Shown here in pieces: positions 24,330-32,762 of a stretch of DNA of 42,427 nt (position 1 is the stretch's first letter; each line of letters opens with the position of its first letter). The translations under genes were made by a program, and so were the position numbers. Below the pieces are notes generated by a model. That model saw only the letters and a program-made list of their open reading frames with translations. It was not told the origin of the DNA and did not search any database. The DNA is from an uncultured Cetobacterium sp. (lineage in GTDB: Bacteria; Fusobacteriota; Fusobacteriia; Fusobacteriales; Fusobacteriaceae): positions 1 through 42,427 of the forward strand of contig CAAFWD010000187.1 of assembly GCA_900766645.1 (NCBI GenBank). The letters run 5' to 3'.

Positions 24330-25631
24330 TTGAATATAAAACAAAGAGTTATTGGTTTATTAAGTGAATTTGAAAAGGGAAAATACTCTAATATTTTACT
24401 TAATGAATATTTCTCTAAAAATAATTTAAGTAGAGGAGAAAAAGGTTTCATAACTGAAGTTTTCTATGGGGTTATTAGAAATGATATCTACTTAAACTAT
24501 CAATTAGAAAAAAGAACTAAAAATATAAAAAAAGCTTGGATAAAAAATCTTTTAAAAATATCTATTTATCAAGCTACTTTTATGGATAGTGATGAAAAAG
24601 GAATTGCATGGGAAGCCACTGAATTAGCTAAGAAAAAATTTGGCGTTCCTGTTGGAAAATTTGTAAATGGTGTTATCAGAAGTTATCTAAGAGATAAAGA
24701 TGAGGAGATTACAAAATTAAAAGATGAGGATAAACTTGACCTTCTATACTCTTATCCTAGATGGTTTTATGAAAAAATAAGGTCTGAATATGGTAATGAA
24801 ACTGAAAAACTTTTAATCTCTTTGAAAAAAGTTCCTTATATGAGTGTTAGAGTTAATAAATTAAAATATTCATGTGAACAGTTTGAAGAGTTATTAAAAG
24901 AAAGACATGTTAACATTATAAAAAAAGTAGATACTATCTATTATATTGATTCAGGTGCAGTAATTCAATGGAATGAGTTTAAAGATGGTAAAATAATTGC
25001 CCAAGATGGAGCTTCTTATCTTGCCGCAAAACTACTAAATCCTCAACCTGGAGATAAGGTTGTAGATACATGTAGTGCTCCTGGAAGTAAAACTGCAGTT
25101 TTAGCTGAATTAATGAATAATGAAGGAAGTATTTTTGCTTTAGATATTCATCAACATAAAATCAAAATAATCGATGAAAATTTAAAAAAATTAGGGGTGA
25201 CTAACGTTAAACCTATTAAATTAGATGCTCGTAAAATAAAAGAACAGGGAGAGGTTTTTGATAAAATTTTAGTAGATGCTCCTTGTAGTGGTTATGGTGT
25301 TCTTAGAAAAAAACCTGAAGCTCTTTATAATAAAAATATGAGTAATGTTACAGAACTTGCCGCTCTTCAATATGAAATTCTAGAATCAGCTTCAACTAGA
25401 GTTAGAGTTGGGGGAGAAATTCTTTATAGTACTTGTACTATATTCAAAGAGGAAAACACCCTTAATATAGAAAAATTTTTAAATAATCATAAGAATTTTT
25501 CAGTTGTAAAAATAGAGCTCCCAGAAAATGTCAATGGAAGATTTGATTCTGTTGGAGGTTTCCTAATAGATTACACTGAAGAGATCTTAGATAATTTTTA
25601 TATTGTTAAATTAAGAAAGGATTTTGAATAA
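24330..25631 (+). CDS. rsmB: 16S rRNA (cytosine-967-C5)-methyltransferase
   Basis: 433 residues. An N-terminal NusB-like RNA-binding domain (1-130) precedes a SAM-dependent domain with DTCSAPGSKTAVLAELM (SAM site), VDAPCSGYGVLRKKPEALY (motif IV, the Cys catalysing methyl release) and YSTCTIFKEENT (motif VI, catalytic Cys). Both catalytic cysteines are present. The start is TTG at 24330, placed nine bases after AGGAG (24316-24320); an earlier TTG at 24321 touches that site. The stop overlaps the ATG of the next gene as TAATG. Confidence 0.93.
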   Translation: MNIKQRVIGLLSEFEKGKYSNILLNEYFSKNNLSRGEKGFITEVFYGVIRNDIYLNYQLEKRTKNIKKAWIKNLLKISIYQATFMDSDEKGIAWEATELAKKKFGVPVGKFVNGVIRSYLRDKDEEITKLKDEDKLDLLYSYPRWFYEKIRSEYGNETEKLLISLKKVPYMSVRVNKLKYSCEQFEELLKERHVNIIKKVDTIYYIDSGAVIQWNEFKDGKIIAQDGASYLAAKLLNPQPGDKVVDTCSAPGSKTAVLAELMNNEGSIFALDIHQHKIKIIDENLKKLGVTNVKPIKLDARKIKEQGEVFDKILVDAPCSGYGVLRKKPEALYNKNMSNVTELAALQYEILESASTRVRVGGEILYSTCTIFKEENTLNIEKFLNNHKNFSVVKIELPENVNGRFDSVGGFLIDYTEEILDNFYIVKLRKDFE

Positions 25632-26260
25632 TGTTAGATGAATTACAACAAGCCAATAGCTATATTGTTGGGAAAATAAAAGAGCATGATGCTCACATTC
25701 TTGAAATGGAGGCCTTTGCTGAAGAGCATAATGTTCCTATAGTTACTAAAGAGGTTGCAAAGTATCTTGAGTTTTTAGTTGAAAGTCACGGTTTTAAAAA
25801 TATACTTGAAATTGGAACTGCAATTGGATATTCAGGAACAATTATGGGTAAAATTGCTAAGTCTAATGGCGGAAAATTAACTACTATCGAAATTGATGAA
25901 ACTAGATATCATCAAGCTCTAGAGAACTTTAAAAAAGCTAATCTTGAAAATAATGTGACAGCTATTTTAGGTGATGGTACAGAAGAGATTAAAAAACTTG
26001 ATGACAAATTTGACTTCATTTTTATAGATGCTTCAAAAGGTCACTATATGGAATTTTTCAATGATTCTTTTGAAAGATTAACTGAAAATGGTATTATTTT
26101 CATTGATAATATTATGTTTAGAGGATATCTTTATAAAGAGTATCCTAAAAGATTTAAAACAATCGTTAGAAGATTAGATGAGTTTATCTCTTATCTTTAT
26201 GAAAAACATAATTTTGTTTTACTTCCTTTTGGAGATGGAATTGGACTAGTAAAAAGATAA
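25631..26260 (+). CDS. trmR: SAM-dependent O-methyltransferase, tRNA 5-hydroxyuridine methyltransferase TrmR (YrrM) type
   Basis: 209 residues. Rossmann methyltransferase with motif I ILEIGTAIGYSGT, acidic SAM-binding IEIDE at strand 2 and the metal-site region FIFIDASKGHYMEFF, then GIIFIDNIMF. This pattern is shared by the catechol O-methyltransferase family, including B. subtilis YrrM/TrmR, which methylates 5-hydroxyuridine at the tRNA wobble position. Placement next to an RNA methyltransferase and overlap of one base with rsmB favours a tRNA role, but a small-molecule O-methyltransferase cannot be excluded. Last gene of the AIR synthase-like/rsmB/trmR run. Confidence 0.8.
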   Translation: MLDELQQANSYIVGKIKEHDAHILEMEAFAEEHNVPIVTKEVAKYLEFLVESHGFKNILEIGTAIGYSGTIMGKIAKSNGGKLTTIEIDETRYHQALENFKKANLENNVTAILGDGTEEIKKLDDKFDFIFIDASKGHYMEFFNDSFERLTENGIIFIDNIMFRGYLYKEYPKRFKTIVRRLDEFISYLYEKHNFVLLPFGDGIGLVKR

Positions 26261-26261
26261 T

Positions 26262-26294
26262 AAAAAATCTAGGGAAAATTCCCTAGATTTTTTT
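26262..26294. terminator. Bidirectional terminator between trmR and the first CcdA fusion
   Basis: AATCTAGGGAA / TTCCCTAGATT with A6 before and T7 after. Confidence 0.9.
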
Positions 26295-27489
26295 ATTCTT
26301 CTAATGCTTCATCTATATATTTTTCAAAAACTTCTTTTGGCTGAGCTCCCGGTAAATATTTAAATATCTCTCCATTTTTATTTATAACAAAATTTGTAGG
26401 ATATCCTGTTACACGATAAGCTTTAAACACTACTCCTGGTGCGTCTAAAACTGTTGGGATATAAAAATTCTTTTCATTTAAATATTTAATTACTTCCTCT
26501 ATTGGAACATCTACAGATTTTTTATACTTTTCTGTTTTAGGATTCATAACACTTATAAATACCACATCTTTTTTATTACGACCATACTCTTTATACATCT
26601 CTTTTAAATATGGTAGTTCCTCTTGGCAATATTTACATTGTGTTGTAAAAAAGTTTAAAAACACAACCTTTCCTTTTAAATCACTAAGTTGATATTCCTC
26701 TCCGTTGTTTGCTTTAACCTTAAAATCTGGAGCTTTCATTCCTGCTGCATAAGTTTTTTGAGATAGAAATCCTATTGGATTGCTAAAATATGTTGAAATC
26801 CCGCTCATTTTACCTGTAAAAGTTAATGTTCCTATTACTATTAATAGTATTCCACCTAGTTTAATTGTATATTTCATAAGCTTCTGATTTCTTCTTAAAA
26901 AATTTAAACTAGCTGTTGTAAAAGCTCCTAGTAATAAAAATGGAAGAACAAAACCTAAAGCATAAAATAATACTAATAAATTTCCCACGATTCTCTCCTC
27001 ACTTCCTGAAGCTACTATCAATACTGAAGACAATAAAGGCCCTATGCAGGGAGTCCAAGCAAAGCTAAATGTAAATCCTGTTATAAAGGCCACCAAAGGA
27101 CTCATTTTACCTGTGTCTATATGTAATTTTCTTTCCCGTTGCAAGAATGTTAATTTTATAATTCCAAGCTGAAACAATCCTAGAAGGATAATTATTGCTC
27201 CTCCTATTTTCGAAAATTTTTCTTTATTATCTATAAAAAATCCTCCCAATGCTGTAAAAGAAAATCCTAAAATAAAAAACGCAAAAGATATTCCTAGTAT
27301 AAAAAATACTGTATAAAATAGAACTTTTCTTTGAACGTATACTATTTGTCCATTTTCATCTACATCTTTAGCTGATCCAGATAGATAACTCATATATATT
27401 GGAATTAATGGTATCACACAGGGAGAAAAAAAAGATAAGATTCCTCCTAAAAATACTAAACCGTACGTCAGTAAATTTATCTCCTCCAT
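26293..27489 (-). CDS. CcdA-thioredoxin fusion with CKYC active site
   Basis: 398 residues. The N-terminal domain (1-225) is a six-helix CcdA/DsbD-gamma membrane unit with its two redox cysteines, Cys24 (FFSPCVIPL) and Cys148 (FAWTPCIG). After a linker (226-250) comes a TlpA/AhpC-like thioredoxin domain (251-398). Its active site is CKYC (285-288), preceded by FFTTQ where most TlpA-type domains have WATWC; the cis-Pro loop is YPT at about 369. CcdA passes electrons across the membrane to extracytoplasmic thiol proteins; the fused domain is the likely acceptor or exit. Paralogue of the next gene, 71 bp away. RBS AAGGAG. It might serve cytochrome maturation or methionine sulfoxide repair, but no partner is in the window. 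Confidence 0.85.
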   Translation of the reverse strand: MEEINLLTYGLVFLGGILSFFSPCVIPLIPIYMSYLSGSAKDVDENGQIVYVQRKVLFYTVFFILGISFAFFILGFSFTALGGFFIDNKEKFSKIGGAIIILLGLFQLGIIKLTFLQRERKLHIDTGKMSPLVAFITGFTFSFAWTPCIGPLLSSVLIVASGSEERIVGNLLVLFYALGFVLPFLLLGAFTTASLNFLRRNQKLMKYTIKLGGILLIVIGTLTFTGKMSGISTYFSNPIGFLSQKTYAAGMKAPDFKVKANNGEEYQLSDLKGKVVFLNFFTTQCKYCQEELPYLKEMYKEYGRNKKDVVFISVMNPKTEKYKKSVDVPIEEVIKYLNEKNFYIPTVLDAPGVVFKAYRVTGYPTNFVINKNGEIFKYLPGAQPKEVFEKYIDEALEE

Positions 27490-27560
27490 CTTTTACTCCT
27501 TTCTAATATAATATTAATAACTCATTATATATATTAAAAAGAATCCCTTTTTTTCCTTGT

Positions 27561-28763
27561 TTATAAATAATTTTCTATTAAATTTTTCATCATCTCTTTT
27601 GTTAAGCCACCTGGAATAATTTTTTTTATCTCTCCATCTCTGCCTATTATAAATGTAGTTGGAAATGCTGAAATTCTATACGCCTTTAACATATCTCCTG
27701 TTTCATCAAAAACTGTTGGAAATGTATATCCGTTCATTTTTATAAAATACTCTATTCTTTCTTTATATTCATCTTGAGCATATGGATTTTCATCTGTCAA
27801 AGGATTAGCAACTCCTAAGAAAATCACATCCTCTTTATTATCTCCATATTCTTTGTATAATTCATCTATATAAGGCATCTCTTCTCTACAAGGAGGACAC
27901 CATGTTGCCCAAAAATTTAAAAATACAACTTTTCCTTTATAATCGCTTAATTTATGCTCTATTCCATACTGATCTTTCAATTGAAAATTTCTATTTACTT
28001 CTTTATTTGATTCTGATTTAAATAAATTTTGGGTAATTTTGAAATCTCCATCTCCACTTAAGTATCCTGTTACTCTATTCATAACCCCTGAAAAAGTTAA
28101 CATTCCTATAACTATAAGTAAAATTCCACCTATTTTTACTGTGTATTTCAATAACTTTTGATTTCTTCTTAAAAAATTTAAAACTGTTGTTGTAAATATA
28201 CCTAAAAGTAAAAATGGCAAAACAAAACCTAATGTATAAATTAATATTAATATATTTCCTGTAAATCTCTCTTGAGAGCTCGAGGCCATTATTAATACAG
28301 AAGACAAAATAGGTCCTATACATGGTGTCCAAGCAAAACTAAATGTAAATCCTGTTAAAAATGCCGCTATTGGCCCCATCTCTTTTGCTTCAAAGTGAAT
28401 TTTTCTTTCTTTTTGTAAAAAACTAAAATCTATTACTCCCAATTGAAATAGCCCAAAAGCTATAATTACTAATCCTCCTATTTTATTTACTAAATCTTTA
28501 TTCTCAAAAATAAAATCTCCCAAAACTGAAAAAGAAATTCCAAGCATAAAGAATGCCACTGAAATACCAAGTATAAAAAACAGTGTGTGTAAAAATACCT
28601 TTTTTTGGACATAAATTATATTTCCATTTTCATCGCGTTTTTTTCCATTTCCTGCTAAATAACTTATATAAACTGGAATCAAAGGTATTATACACGGTGA
28701 AAAAAACGATAAAATACCTCCTAAAAATACAAGAAGTGATACAGCTAGTTCCATCTCAAACAT
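27561..28763 (-). CDS. CcdA-thioredoxin fusion with canonical WCPPC active site
   Basis: 400 residues with the same layout as its neighbour: CcdA domain (1-225) with Cys24 and Cys148, then a TlpA-like thioredoxin domain (about 255-400) with FWATWCPPCREEMP (Cys289, Cys292), cis-Pro in FPTTF and otherwise close similarity to the paralogue in the membrane half. Both ends show the same strings, such as FLRRNQKLLKYT, so this is a tandem duplication with later divergence of the catalytic motif. The start at 28763 has AAGGAG upstream; an ATG three codons further in is possible. First gene of the minus-strand pair and divergent from the metallo-hydrolase gene across a palindrome. Confidence 0.87.
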   Translation of the reverse strand: MFEMELAVSLLVFLGGILSFFSPCIIPLIPVYISYLAGNGKKRDENGNIIYVQKKVFLHTLFFILGISVAFFMLGISFSVLGDFIFENKDLVNKIGGLVIIAFGLFQLGVIDFSFLQKERKIHFEAKEMGPIAAFLTGFTFSFAWTPCIGPILSSVLIMASSSQERFTGNILILIYTLGFVLPFLLLGIFTTTVLNFLRRNQKLLKYTVKIGGILLIVIGMLTFSGVMNRVTGYLSGDGDFKITQNLFKSESNKEVNRNFQLKDQYGIEHKLSDYKGKVVFLNFWATWCPPCREEMPYIDELYKEYGDNKEDVIFLGVANPLTDENPYAQDEYKERIEYFIKMNGYTFPTVFDETGDMLKAYRISAFPTTFIIGRDGEIKKIIPGGLTKEMMKNLIENYL

Positions 28764-28800
28764 AATAATCTCCTTATAACTTTTTTTATATTTTAATGTA

Positions 28801-28819
28801 TTTTACACAATGTGTAAAA
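28801..28819. promoter_or_regulatory. 19-bp palindrome, candidate operator in the divergent redox spacer
   Basis: TTTTACACAATGTGTAAAA: perfect 9-bp arms around one central base. It lies between the start codons of the CcdA fusion (28763) and the metallo-hydrolase (28888), upstream of a TATAAT at 28852-28857 serving the plus direction. It has no T tail and is not a terminator. Sequence does not clearly match a box I know (Fur, PerR, Rex, NrdR, CopY). Confidence 0.6.
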
Positions 28820-28887
28820 GTTTTTTTATAGAAAAAAATACTCAAATAGTGTATAATAAAGACAAAAAATTACTGGAGGTCTTTATC

Positions 28888-29514
28888 ATGAAAATTAAAG
28901 TCTTTCCTTTAGGTAGCTACATGACAAATTGTTATTTAGTTTGGAACGAAAATAGCGAAGCAACTCTTTTCGATTGTAGTGATTCAAAGTTACAAAATAT
29001 TGTTAACTTTTTAAAGGATAATAATCTGACGTTAAAGAATATAATTTTTACTCATGGACATGGAGATCATATTGGTGGCATCAATGAAGCTGCTAAAATT
29101 TTTCCTGAAGCAAATATATATATAGGAAAAGAGGATGAAAAATTTTTATTTGATTCTCAATACAGTTTATCTTATGCTATTCAAGGATATGATCTTTCTT
29201 TCAATGGAAAGTATTCTCTTCTAAAAGAGGGTGACTCTATTTTTGGATTTGAAGTTATTGATACCCCTGGGCATACAATTGGTTCTAAATGTTTCTATAA
29301 CAAAGAAGCTAGATTAATGATCTCTGGAGATACTCTTTTTAGAAGAAGTTTTGGGAGATATGATCTTCCAACAGGAAATTTAACTCAACTTCAAAAAAGT
29401 TTAAAGAAAATTTGTGAAAACTATCCAGAGGATACTATTGTTTACAGCGGTCATACTGAACCTACTACTTTAGGTGAAGAAAAAAGATCTTTAAAAGCTC
29501 AAGGAATGATTTAA
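28888..29514 (+). CDS. Metallo-beta-lactamase-fold hydrolase (glyoxalase II/YcbL-like)
   Basis: 208 residues. Metal site THGHGDHIGG (His56, His58, Asp60, His61), DTPGHTIGSKCF (His), SGDTLFRRSFGRYDLP (Asp) and YSGHTEPTTLGEEK (His) supply a complete two-metal MBL set. Pattern and length fit the YcbL/type I glyoxalase II-like group, which hydrolyses thioesters; persulfide dioxygenase is a related alternative. The ATG follows GGAGG (28875-28879), and a TATAAT lies at 28852-28857. Upstream frame continues to 28810 but without an RBS. The next gene begins 16 bp after the stop, so the hydrolase and the reductase are co-transcribed. Cytoplasmic, no signal peptide. Confidence 0.85.
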   Translation: MKIKVFPLGSYMTNCYLVWNENSEATLFDCSDSKLQNIVNFLKDNNLTLKNIIFTHGHGDHIGGINEAAKIFPEANIYIGKEDEKFLFDSQYSLSYAIQGYDLSFNGKYSLLKEGDSIFGFEVIDTPGHTIGSKCFYNKEARLMISGDTLFRRSFGRYDLPTGNLTQLQKSLKKICENYPEDTIVYSGHTEPTTLGEEKRSLKAQGMI

Positions 29515-29530
29515 AAGGAGTATGTTAATT

Positions 29531-30463
29531 ATGGAAAATAAAATATATGATTTAATTATAATCGGCGCAGGTCCTGCTGGACTTACTGCTGCTCTTTATG
29601 CAGGAAGAGCTAATTTAAGTGTACTTGTTATTGAAAAACCAAATGTTGGTAGTCTTTTAATGGCTCATAAAGTTGATAACTATCCAGGTGTTTCTAAACC
29701 TACAGGAAAAGAGTTATATGATCTTATGAAAAATCAAACTCTTGAATTTGATGTAGAATACATTGATGCTACTTTCTTAGGTTTTGATTTATTCTCTGAA
29801 AATAAAGTTGTTAAAACTGATAAAGAAAACTACCATTCTAGAAGTATTATTATCGCTACTGGTTGGTCTAAAAATAGTTCTAAAAAAATACCTGGTGAAA
29901 AAGAATATCTAGGTAAGGGGGTTTCTTACTGTGCTACATGTGATGGTGCTTTTACTAGAAATATGAGTGTTTCTCTTGTTGGTAAAGGGGAAGAGGTTGC
30001 AGAAGAAGCTTTATTCCTAACTAAGTACTCAAAAGAAATAAATATTTTTGTTACTTCTAGTGAACTAGACTGCAGTTCTGATCTTCTTGAAACTTTAACT
30101 TCTAATGAAAAAGTTAATATTTTCTATTCATCTGAATTAATTGAAATTAAAGGTGAAGAGTTTATGGAGGAAATTGTTATTAAGCATGAAAACGAAACTA
30201 AAACTTTCAAATCTCAGTTTGCATTCCTTTACTTAGGAACTAAATCTTCGACTGAACTTTATGGAGAGATTGCATCTTTAGATCCTCACGGTTATATTGT
30301 AACAGACCATTATATGAAAACCAATGTTGAAGGTGTATTTGCTGCTGGAGATGTTAGATCTAAAGTTGTGAGACAGGTTACAACATCTACAGCTGATGGA
30401 ACTGTGGCTGCAATGGAAGCTATTAAATTTATTTTAAAAAACAAACATAAAAAAGCTGACTAA
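29531..30463 (+). CDS. Thioredoxin reductase-like flavoprotein, atypical NADPH site
   Basis: 310 residues. FAD-binding IIGAGPAGLTAALYAGR (10-26), YCATCDGA redox centre (Cys134, Cys137) and second FAD motif VFAAGDVRSK near residue 265 with TADGTVAA. These show a TrxB-family protein. The pyridine nucleotide region is degraded: the GGGxxA motif reads GKGEEVAEEA (151-160), and the HRRxxxR motif that binds the NADPH 2'-phosphate is replaced by VTSSELDCSSDLLE. Ferredoxin-dependent flavin thioredoxin reductases (FFTR) lack the same motifs, so electron donor may be reduced ferredoxin. Start at 29531: GGAG at 29517-29520 is ten bases before it; an earlier ATG at 29522 is too close. Confidence 0.85.
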   Translation: MENKIYDLIIIGAGPAGLTAALYAGRANLSVLVIEKPNVGSLLMAHKVDNYPGVSKPTGKELYDLMKNQTLEFDVEYIDATFLGFDLFSENKVVKTDKENYHSRSIIIATGWSKNSSKKIPGEKEYLGKGVSYCATCDGAFTRNMSVSLVGKGEEVAEEALFLTKYSKEINIFVTSSELDCSSDLLETLTSNEKVNIFYSSELIEIKGEEFMEEIVIKHENETKTFKSQFAFLYLGTKSSTELYGEIASLDPHGYIVTDHYMKTNVEGVFAAGDVRSKVVRQVTTSTADGTVAAMEAIKFILKNKHKKAD

Positions 30464-30471
30464 TATAAAAT

Positions 30472-30501
30472 AAAAAAGCTGGAGAATATCTCCAGCTTTT
30501 T
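30472..30501. terminator. Bidirectional terminator between the TrxR-like gene and glnN
   Basis: AAAAGCTGGAGA / TCTCCAGCTTTT with ATA loop at 30486-30488. Confidence 0.9.
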
Positions 30502-32611
30502 ATAATCTAAATAACATATCCTCGTAGGTTGGAACTGGCCAAGTGCTTTTCTCAACCTGATGTTCTAAACTATCTACAACTTTTCTCAGCTCACTTAATA
30601 TTGGAATTATTCTCTCGTTTAGCTCTTTAACTTTATTATATAAACCTTCAACTTTGTTTACAACTATAAGCTGAGATTCTAATTGGGATACTAAGTCTTT
30701 CATTCTGTTTTTCCCTGCCAATAATTTTATTAAATGTGCCTTATCTGCCTCTAAAAATTTATCATCTCCCAATGCTTCTCTAACGCTTATTATTCCATTG
30801 GAAACTTTTGTTGAATACTCCATAATTGCTGGATATATTTCATTTCTGACTATCCTTACCATTGAGCTTCCCTCTATATTTATTTGCTTTATATAACGCT
30901 CACAGTAAACTAAATATCTAGCCTCTAACTCCTCTGGGTTAAGTATCTTTGCTTTATTAAACATATCGATAACTTCCTGCCTTCTATACGCTTGTAACCC
31001 TTCTAAAGTATTTTTCAAATTTAGCAGTCCCCTTTTTTCTGCTTCAATTTTCCAGCTTTCATCATATCCATTTCCATTAAAAACAATTCTCTTATGTTTT
31101 TCATATCTGTCTTTTATAAGTTTTACTATTTCCCCCTGAAGTTCATCTTTTTCAAAATTATCTAAATAATCTGCATATTCTTTTAACACTGTCCCCACAA
31201 TTGCATTTATTATGAATGTTGGCGTTGAAGCTGATGCACTTGAACCAGGCATTCTAAACTCAAATTTATTCCCTGTAAAAGCAAAAGGTGATGTTCTATT
31301 TCTATCAGATAGATCTTTTGGAATTTTTAAGAAGTTTTTTACCCCAAACTTCATACTCTCTTTTCCCTCTTCTATCCCTACAATATTTTCAACATTTTTT
31401 AAGATATTTTCTATCTCATCCCCTATAAATACTGAAATTATAGCTGGTGGTGCTTCATGTCCTCCAAGTCTATGATCATTTCCTGGTGTTGCACAAGAAG
31501 CTCTTAGTACATCTGCATATCTATCTATTCCTTCTAGTATTGCAACCAAAAATAATAGGAATTGAAGATTATTTTTTGATAGAGAAGATGGATCTAATAA
31601 ATTTTCCCCCAAATCTGTAGATAAAGACCAGTTACAATGTTTTCCTGAACCATTAACCCCCTTAAATGGTTTTTCATGTAACAAGGCACATAAACCATGT
31701 CTATCTGCAACTTTTTTTATTATATCCATAGTCAATTGGTTTTGATCTACTGCCACATTTGCTGTTGTAAACATAAGAGCTATTTCAAACTGATTTGGAG
31801 CTACTTCATTATGCTTTGTTTTTGCCATTATACCAATTTTCCAAAGCTCTACATCTATTTCGCTCATAACCTTTTCTACTCTCTCTTTAATACTCCCAAA
31901 GTAGTGATCATTTAACTCTTGCCCTTTAGGTGGTAGTGATCCAAATATTGTTCTACCTGCCAACATTAAATCTTGACGTTTCTCCCAAAACTTCTTCTCT
32001 ATTAAAAAATACTCTTGCTCTAATCCCAATGTATTATTTATTATTTTTACTTGTGTTTCAGGTTCTAATATTTTTTTTATTCTTATTGCTTGATCTGTTA
32101 TAAAATCTATTGATCTTAAAAGTGGAACCTTTTTATCTAAAGCCATCTGGTTATATCCTATAAAAGCTGTTGGGATATATAAAGACTTACATAATCCTTC
32201 CCCTCTTAAAAACATTGGCGATTTACAATCCCATGCTGTATAACCTCTAGCTTCAAATGTTGATCTCACTCCTCCATTGGGAAAAGATGATGTATCTGCT
32301 TCTCCTTTTACTAACTCTTTTCCTGAAAACTGTGATACATAACTTCCATCTGAAGAGATTGATATGAATGAATCATGCTTTTCTGCTGTTAACTCTGTTA
32401 AGGGTTGGAACCAGTGAGTAAAGTGTGTTGCACCATTTTCTGCTGCCCAATTTTTCACTGCGTTAGCAATAGATTCAGCTAGTTCAAGTGATAATCTTTT
32501 TTCCCCTTTCTGTACTTTCTTAAACTCTTTAAAGTATGAGTCTGGTATTTTACTTTTTAATTTTTCTTCAGTAAAACAAAATTCCCCAAAAATTTCTAAC
32601 ATGTTTTGCAT
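30500..32611 (-). CDS. glnN: Glutamine synthetase type III
   Basis: 703 residues, far longer than type I (about 450), with the GSIII-specific N-terminal extension. Family features: FGSLPPKGQELNDHYFGSI, EVAPNQFEIALMF, KPFKGVNGSGKHCNWSLS (metal and glutamate site), and GNDHRLGGHEAPPAIISVFIG. The C-terminal helical region includes KNRMKDLVSQLESQ. The enzyme makes glutamine from glutamate, ammonia and ATP as a dodecamer. The start is the ATG at 32609-32611, five bases after GGAGG; a longer frame would put that RBS inside the gene. Own promoter and terminator, monocistronic. No GlnR site was recognised. Confidence 0.95.
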   Translation of the reverse strand: MQNMLEIFGEFCFTEEKLKSKIPDSYFKEFKKVQKGEKRLSLELAESIANAVKNWAAENGATHFTHWFQPLTELTAEKHDSFISISSDGSYVSQFSGKELVKGEADTSSFPNGGVRSTFEARGYTAWDCKSPMFLRGEGLCKSLYIPTAFIGYNQMALDKKVPLLRSIDFITDQAIRIKKILEPETQVKIINNTLGLEQEYFLIEKKFWEKRQDLMLAGRTIFGSLPPKGQELNDHYFGSIKERVEKVMSEIDVELWKIGIMAKTKHNEVAPNQFEIALMFTTANVAVDQNQLTMDIIKKVADRHGLCALLHEKPFKGVNGSGKHCNWSLSTDLGENLLDPSSLSKNNLQFLLFLVAILEGIDRYADVLRASCATPGNDHRLGGHEAPPAIISVFIGDEIENILKNVENIVGIEEGKESMKFGVKNFLKIPKDLSDRNRTSPFAFTGNKFEFRMPGSSASASTPTFIINAIVGTVLKEYADYLDNFEKDELQGEIVKLIKDRYEKHKRIVFNGNGYDESWKIEAEKRGLLNLKNTLEGLQAYRRQEVIDMFNKAKILNPEELEARYLVYCERYIKQINIEGSSMVRIVRNEIYPAIMEYSTKVSNGIISVREALGDDKFLEADKAHLIKLLAGKNRMKDLVSQLESQLIVVNKVEGLYNKVKELNERIIPILSELRKVVDSLEHQVEKSTWPVPTYEDMLFRL

Positions 32612-32676
32612 GATTTCCTCCACTTTTGTGTTCTGCATTGTCGAACGTTATTCTATGATTTAAAAATGTTATAATT

Positions 32677-32705
32677 AAAATATACTATTTTTATTATAAT
32701 GTCAA
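32677..32705 (-). promoter_or_regulatory. Promoter of glnN
   Basis: On the minus strand TTGACA (32700-32705), 17-bp spacer, TATTTT (32677-32682), 66 bp before the start codon. Confidence 0.65.
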
Positions 32706-32734
32706 GAGTTTTTTTATCATTTAAAAAAATAAAT

Positions 32735-32762
32735 AAAAAAGAGGAAGATTTAATCTTCCTCT
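32735..32762 (-). terminator. Terminator of the regulator operon
   Basis: AGAGGAAGATT / AATCTTCCTCT (32740-32762) with a T-rich run after it on the minus strand; overlaps the stop codon of the IclR gene. Confidence 0.85.

Noticed and set aside
26293..28763. Tandem CcdA fusions as an assembly duplication artefact
   Set aside because: The two genes differ throughout at DNA and protein level, including the active site.
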